This document shows positions 60,863 to 64,000 of a stretch of 64,000 nucleotides of DNA, piece after piece (position 1 is the stretch's first letter; every line of letters starts with the position of its first letter). The notes beneath the pieces are model-generated. The model saw nothing but the letters and a program-made list of their open reading frames with translations. It ran no database searches and was not told the DNA's origin. The DNA is from Wenyingzhuangia heitensis (GTDB taxonomy: Bacteria > Bacteroidota > Bacteroidia > Flavobacteriales > Flavobacteriaceae): contig NZ_JAASQL010000001.1 of NCBI RefSeq assembly GCF_011762155.1, positions 1,954,251 through 2,018,250 on the forward strand. Reading direction: 5' to 3'. Both the position numbers and the translations under genes were made by a program.

Positions 60863-61402
60863 ATGAAACAGATAAAATTATTTATAATCATGGGGATTGT
60901 TGTGGTCCTTGGGTTATGCAGTACAGCAGCAGTTGCTCAAAACGCAGTTATTCAATTTTCTTTAGACCCTACAATGTTAGCAAACGGTCCCTATGCTGAT
61001 AGTGATCATGGAGAGTTAGATTTTATGATTAAAGGATCAAAAATATTTAAAGAAAATAATGAAATAGGGATTTTTGTAGAGCAATTTTCAGCAATGAACT
61101 ACACAAGTGCAGGTTTTTTATACAATAGAAAAGTAAATATTTTTCCAGAAACATCTGCAATGTGCGAAAGTGTAGAGACATTGTTTGGAATAGATGCAGG
61201 AGCTATTAAAAGAGATGTAGAAGAAGAAGATGGTACTTATTTAACAGCAGGTTTAAATGCTGAGTTTAGATTTTTATTATCAGACAAATTTGGATTTAAC
61301 CTTACTTCTAACTATAGATATAGAGGAGATTTGGCAAACATATACAACGATAATTCACCATTTATATTCAGCGGTTACGTTGGGGTGTTTTATAAGCTAT
61401 AA
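60863..61402 (+). CDS. exported beta-barrel-like protein
   Basis: 179 aa with a clear signal peptide (KLFIIMGIVVVLGLCSTAAVAQ). The mature 150 residues alternate like outer-membrane strands (ELDFMIKGSKIFKENNEIGIFVEQFSAMNYTSAGFLYNRKVNIF, YLTAGLNAEFRFLLSDKFGFNLTSNYRYRGD) and end in an aromatic-terminated strand FIFSGYVGVFYKL, typical of outer-membrane barrels. No family assigned. A hairpin follows at 61445-61478. Confidence 0.72.
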   Translation: MKQIKLFIIMGIVVVLGLCSTAAVAQNAVIQFSLDPTMLANGPYADSDHGELDFMIKGSKIFKENNEIGIFVEQFSAMNYTSAGFLYNRKVNIFPETSAMCESVETLFGIDAGAIKRDVEEEDGTYLTAGLNAEFRFLLSDKFGFNLTSNYRYRGDLANIYNDNSPFIFSGYVGVFYKL

Positions 61403-61444
61403 TACATAGCGTTAATTAATTATTAGGGTTAATTAGTTAATTTT

Positions 61445-61487
61445 AGACCTACTTTGGCCACCCCGCCTTAGTAGGTCTTGCTATTTT
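61445..61487 (+). terminator. hairpin terminator with internal GGC/GCC stem
   Basis: Outer stem AGACCTACT / AGTAGGTCT (61445-61453 and 61470-61478), TT/TT internal loop, inner GGC/GCC stem (61456-61458 and 61465-61467), then TGCTATTTTT. It should end the transcript of the gene stopping at 61402. Its GC-rich core stands out in this AT-rich region. Confidence 0.65.
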
Positions 61488-61530
61488 TAAGATATACACT
61501 TTTATATATCAATATATTTTTAGTTAAGAT

Positions 61531-61538
61531 TATCTTTG
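61531..61538 (+). promoter_or_regulatory. -7 box of the radical SAM gene
   Basis: TATCTTTG fully matches TAnnTTTG, 18 bp before the ATG at 61557. Confidence 0.62.
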
Positions 61539-61556
61539 TAACCCTAAACAAACTTT

Positions 61557-63416
61557 ATGTCTGTAAACACATTATTAATTACTCCACCTTTTACTCAATT
61601 AAACACCGCTTATCCTGCTACTGCTTACCTAAAAGGTTTTTTAGAATCTAAAAAGGTATCTGTGTCTCAAATGGATTTAAGTATTGAGTTGTTTACAGCA
61701 ATTTTTACCAAAGAATTTATTGATGCTATTTTTAAACAAGCAGCAATGTTAGAAAATTATGATTATCCTTTGGTTTGGAAACAAAAAGAAGAGTATATAA
61801 ATAAGGTAGAAACAGTAATGAATTATTTAAGACAGCAAGAAGTAACTGCTGCTTATCAAATTGTTCATAAAGATTTTTTACCTCACGGACATAGAAGAAT
61901 TAAGTTAGATAAAGATTTAAGTACAGAATTTGGAAAGTTAGGAATTTTAGACAAAGCCAAACACATAGCTACTTTGTTTGTAGAAGAGCTAGGTGATTTT
62001 ATAAATTCTAATGTTGATGAGTTTTTTTCTTTTACAAGATATGCAGAACATATAGCTAGGGCAGCCTCTAGTTTTGATACGATTGATGAGTTTTTACAAT
62101 ACGAAACTACATTAATAGAAGATGAAATGTTGTATTTGTTAAACGAAAAATTGCAAGAACAAGAGTTTAATCTAATTTGTTTTACGGTTCCTTTTCCTGG
62201 GAATTTGTTTTCAGCTTTGCGATGTGCTCAGTTTATCAAAACAGAATATCCACATATTAAAATAGCCATGGGAGGTGGTTATCCAAATACAGAATTAAGA
62301 AAACTGTCTGACCCTAGGATTTTTGAATTTATAGATTTTATAACTCTAGATGATGGAGAAGCTCCGTTGTTAAAAGTTACAGAGTATATAGATAGAAAAA
62401 TAGACATTGATCAGCTAGAAAGAACTTATGTTTTGCAAAACAAAAAAGTTGTTTATATAAATAAAACTCCAAACACCATATTTCATCATAAAAATTTACC
62501 TGCACCTAGTTACATAGGTTTGCCTAATGGTAAATATTTGTCTTTTTTAGATGTGATGAATCCGATGCATCGAATGTGGTCTGATGGAAAATGGAACAAA
62601 TTAACCATATCTCACGGTTGTTATTGGAAACAATGTTCTTTTTGTGACGTAACCTTAGATTATATAGGAAATTACGAGAACACTACAGCAGATGATTTGG
62701 TCAATAAAATTGAAAAAATAATTTCGGAAACAGGAGTTACAGGTTTTCATTTTGTTGATGAAGCTGCTCCACCTAAAATGTTACGTGCTTTAGCTAATAA
62801 ACTACTAGAACGTAAAGTATATATTACGTGGTGGACAAACATTCGTTTTGAGAAAACATTTACAGCAGAATTATGCGCTCTTTTATCTAAATCAGGATGT
62901 ATTGCAGTTACTGGAGGTTTAGAAGTGGCTTCTGATAGATTATTATCTAAAATGAAAAAAGGAGTAGATATTAGGCAAGTTGCTAGAGTAACCAAAGCAT
63001 TTTCTAATGAAAATATTATGGTACATGCTTATTTAATGTTTGGTTTTCCTACAGAAACAGCTCAAGAAACGATAGATTCTTTAGAAGTTGTTCGTCAATT
63101 ATTTTATCATAATTGTATACAATCTGGATTTTGGCATCAGTTTGCGTGTACAGCTCATAGTCCCGTAGGTAAAAATCCTGATGAATTTGAAATTAAAATT
63201 GTAGGTCCTAAATTTAAAGGTTTTGCAGAAAACGATTTGTATCATGAAGATCCAAAAGGAGCAGAGCATCATTTGTTTAGTGAAGGTTTAAATAGGGGAT
63301 TGAATAACTATTTAAATCATAAAGGTTTTGAAATTCCTTTAGAGGATTATTTCGATTTTAAGGTGCCTAAAACAACCCTGTCAAAACAAATGATAGAAAA
63401 ATACTTAGAAGTGTAG
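61557..63416 (+). CDS. B12-binding-domain radical SAM protein with CX4CX2C motif
   Basis: 619 aa. The N-terminal part (1-330) resembles a cobalamin-binding Rossmann domain (LLITPPFTQLNTAYPATAYLKGFLESK; FTVPFPGNLFSALRCAQFIK; IKIAMGGGYPNTELRKL; FITLDDGEAPLLKVTEYI). The radical SAM barrel follows with CYWKQCSFC, which is CX4CX2C rather than the common CX3CX2C, then GFHFVDEAAPPKMLRALANKL and TGGLEVASDRLLSKMKKG and MVHAYLMFGFPTETAQE. Relatives methylate or rearrange natural products, lipids or peptides. No precursor gene is seen nearby, so the substrate is unknown. Confidence 0.85.
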   Translation: MSVNTLLITPPFTQLNTAYPATAYLKGFLESKKVSVSQMDLSIELFTAIFTKEFIDAIFKQAAMLENYDYPLVWKQKEEYINKVETVMNYLRQQEVTAAYQIVHKDFLPHGHRRIKLDKDLSTEFGKLGILDKAKHIATLFVEELGDFINSNVDEFFSFTRYAEHIARAASSFDTIDEFLQYETTLIEDEMLYLLNEKLQEQEFNLICFTVPFPGNLFSALRCAQFIKTEYPHIKIAMGGGYPNTELRKLSDPRIFEFIDFITLDDGEAPLLKVTEYIDRKIDIDQLERTYVLQNKKVVYINKTPNTIFHHKNLPAPSYIGLPNGKYLSFLDVMNPMHRMWSDGKWNKLTISHGCYWKQCSFCDVTLDYIGNYENTTADDLVNKIEKIISETGVTGFHFVDEAAPPKMLRALANKLLERKVYITWWTNIRFEKTFTAELCALLSKSGCIAVTGGLEVASDRLLSKMKKGVDIRQVARVTKAFSNENIMVHAYLMFGFPTETAQETIDSLEVVRQLFYHNCIQSGFWHQFACTAHSPVGKNPDEFEIKIVGPKFKGFAENDLYHEDPKGAEHHLFSEGLNRGLNNYLNHKGFEIPLEDYFDFKVPKTTLSKQMIEKYLEV

Positions 63417-63418
63417 TC

Positions 63419-64000
63419 TTAAGTTATATAATTAGCAAAACTAATAAGTGTTTCTTCATATCCTTTCTGAATCAAACGTTCTGTTTGTGAGGTATGAATT
63501 CTATCAAAAGAAGATAAATCTGGAGTAATTAATACATCGGCTCTTTTAGTTTGCGCTTTAACGGCAGATTCTAAAGTAAAGTGAAAGCTATTTTGTAAGA
63601 CCTCTATCATATTTTGAGGTTTGCCATACAAATGTTTTGCGTTTAAATCTACAGCTACAATATTTATAGCATTCATTTCTTCTAAAGCAGATATAGGTAC
63701 GTTTTCAGAAATAGCACCATCTACCAGCATGGTGTCGTTAATAATAATAGGATTAAAAATTCCTGGAATGCAAGAACTGGCCATTACGGCTTTAGATACA
63801 CTTCCTTTTCTTAAAATCACTTTTTCACCGTTAGCAATATCGGTAGCTAAAATGGCTAATGGTATTTTAGCATCTTCAATATTTACTTTGCCAATATTGG
63901 CTTCCATAAAATCGGCTATTTTGGTATTACTAAGCAAACCATATTTAGAAATTGAAAAAGCACTAATGTCTCTCCAACTAATTTCTAAGGCAATGTCTTT
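63419..64000 (-). CDS. patatin-like phospholipase, C-terminal part (cut by window edge)
   Basis: The frame stays open to base 64000, so only about 194 C-terminal residues are present. The catalytic aspartate is visible in VDGAISENVPISAL (D-G-A/G motif of the Ser-Asp dyad), and IPLAILATDIANGEKVIL ... SVSKAVMASSCIPGIFNPI is a typical patatin block. The GxSxG serine motif lies beyond the window. A TTG start at 63937 would be a false start. It is convergent with the radical SAM gene, 2 bp away. Confidence 0.88.
   Translation of the reverse strand, partial: KDIALEISWRDISAFSISKYGLLSNTKIADFMEANIGKVNIEDAKIPLAILATDIANGEKVILRKGSVSKAVMASSCIPGIFNPIIINDTMLVDGAISENVPISALEEMNAINIVAVDLNAKHLYGKPQNMIEVLQNSFHFTLESAVKAQTKRADVLITPDLSSFDRIHTSQTERLIQKGYEETLISFANYIT

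Noticed and set aside
1-64000. tRNA, rRNA, phage, transposon or known defence system
   Set aside because: I looked for tRNA T-loops, integrase or transposase motifs and defence-gene signatures and saw none; no tRNA-finding program could be run.

Overview
The window is chromosomal DNA of a member of the Bacteroidota, most probably a Flavobacteriaceae. The evidence is the low GC content, AT-rich translation starts without Shine-Dalgarno sequences, Bacteroidota-type -7 boxes (TAnnTTTG) ahead of many genes, type IX secretion C-terminal domains, and families typical of that group (DUF4494, DUF4199-like membrane proteins, Tat-exported PhoD, DUF1501/DUF1553). A marine habitat is only a guess. No rRNA, tRNA, CRISPR array, transposase or phage gene was seen. 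Most of the window is ordinary core genome broken by small accessory patches.

Layout. 1-330: a 145-bp element in two tandem copies, each with a sigma54-like promoter and a terminator-type hairpin, just downstream of lipA. 332-3790: lipA, a broken NRAMP transporter remnant, an ECF sigma factor coupled to a glycosyltransferase, and a small membrane protein. 4091-8898: proB and murB (convergent), a CBM9-like lipoprotein and several small membrane proteins. 9129-13481: GNAT, uvrB, a MerC-like protein behind a Zur-type palindrome, an 82-aa orphan behind an FNR-type box, and an HxlR/VOC divergent pair. 13544-19545: Tat-exported PhoD, a secreted beta-propeller/Dabb fusion, a secreted GlcG/HbpS protein, a Crp/Fnr regulator with a matching palindrome, and a TPR protein. 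19705-25299: sugar-lactone-type oxidase, ABC exporter, a type IX cargo protein, a 114-bp remnant of a second ABC exporter, and an orphan PAS kinase. 25523-33964: DEAD-box helicase, AstE/AspA-type deacylase, transporters, a second Crp/Fnr regulator, DHH phosphoesterase and rlmF. 34086-37942: two tandem paralogous 7TM-PAS histidine kinases. 38291-42575: a 28-codon ORF coupled to a SHOCT protein, a DUF2383 four-helix protein behind an FNR-type box, a DUF4405 cytochrome, a Nudix hydrolase, and a 149-bp-period repeat array. 42674-51036: purL, acyltransferase, methyltransferase, MscS channel.

51148-60643 is the most distinctive block. It is a five-gene minus-strand operon (DUF1553/LamG/cytochrome lipoprotein, Tat-exported DUF1501 protein, Tat-exported NHL propeller, DUF2231 membrane protein with cytochrome and LRR domains, di-heme peroxidase) facing an AraC regulator. 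It reads as an exported redox or catabolic pathway of unknown substrate. The window ends with a beta-barrel-like protein, a radical SAM protein with unusual cysteine spacing, and a patatin cut by the window edge.

Three themes link separate loci. First, Crp/Fnr-type palindromes (TTGA-N6-TCAA) precede three promoters, and one lies next to a Crp/Fnr gene whose recognition helix fits that site. Second, recent duplication and decay are visible four times (the 145-bp element, ABC exporter remnant, NRAMP remnant, tandem kinases). Third, many secreted or envelope proteins occur without assigned substrates.
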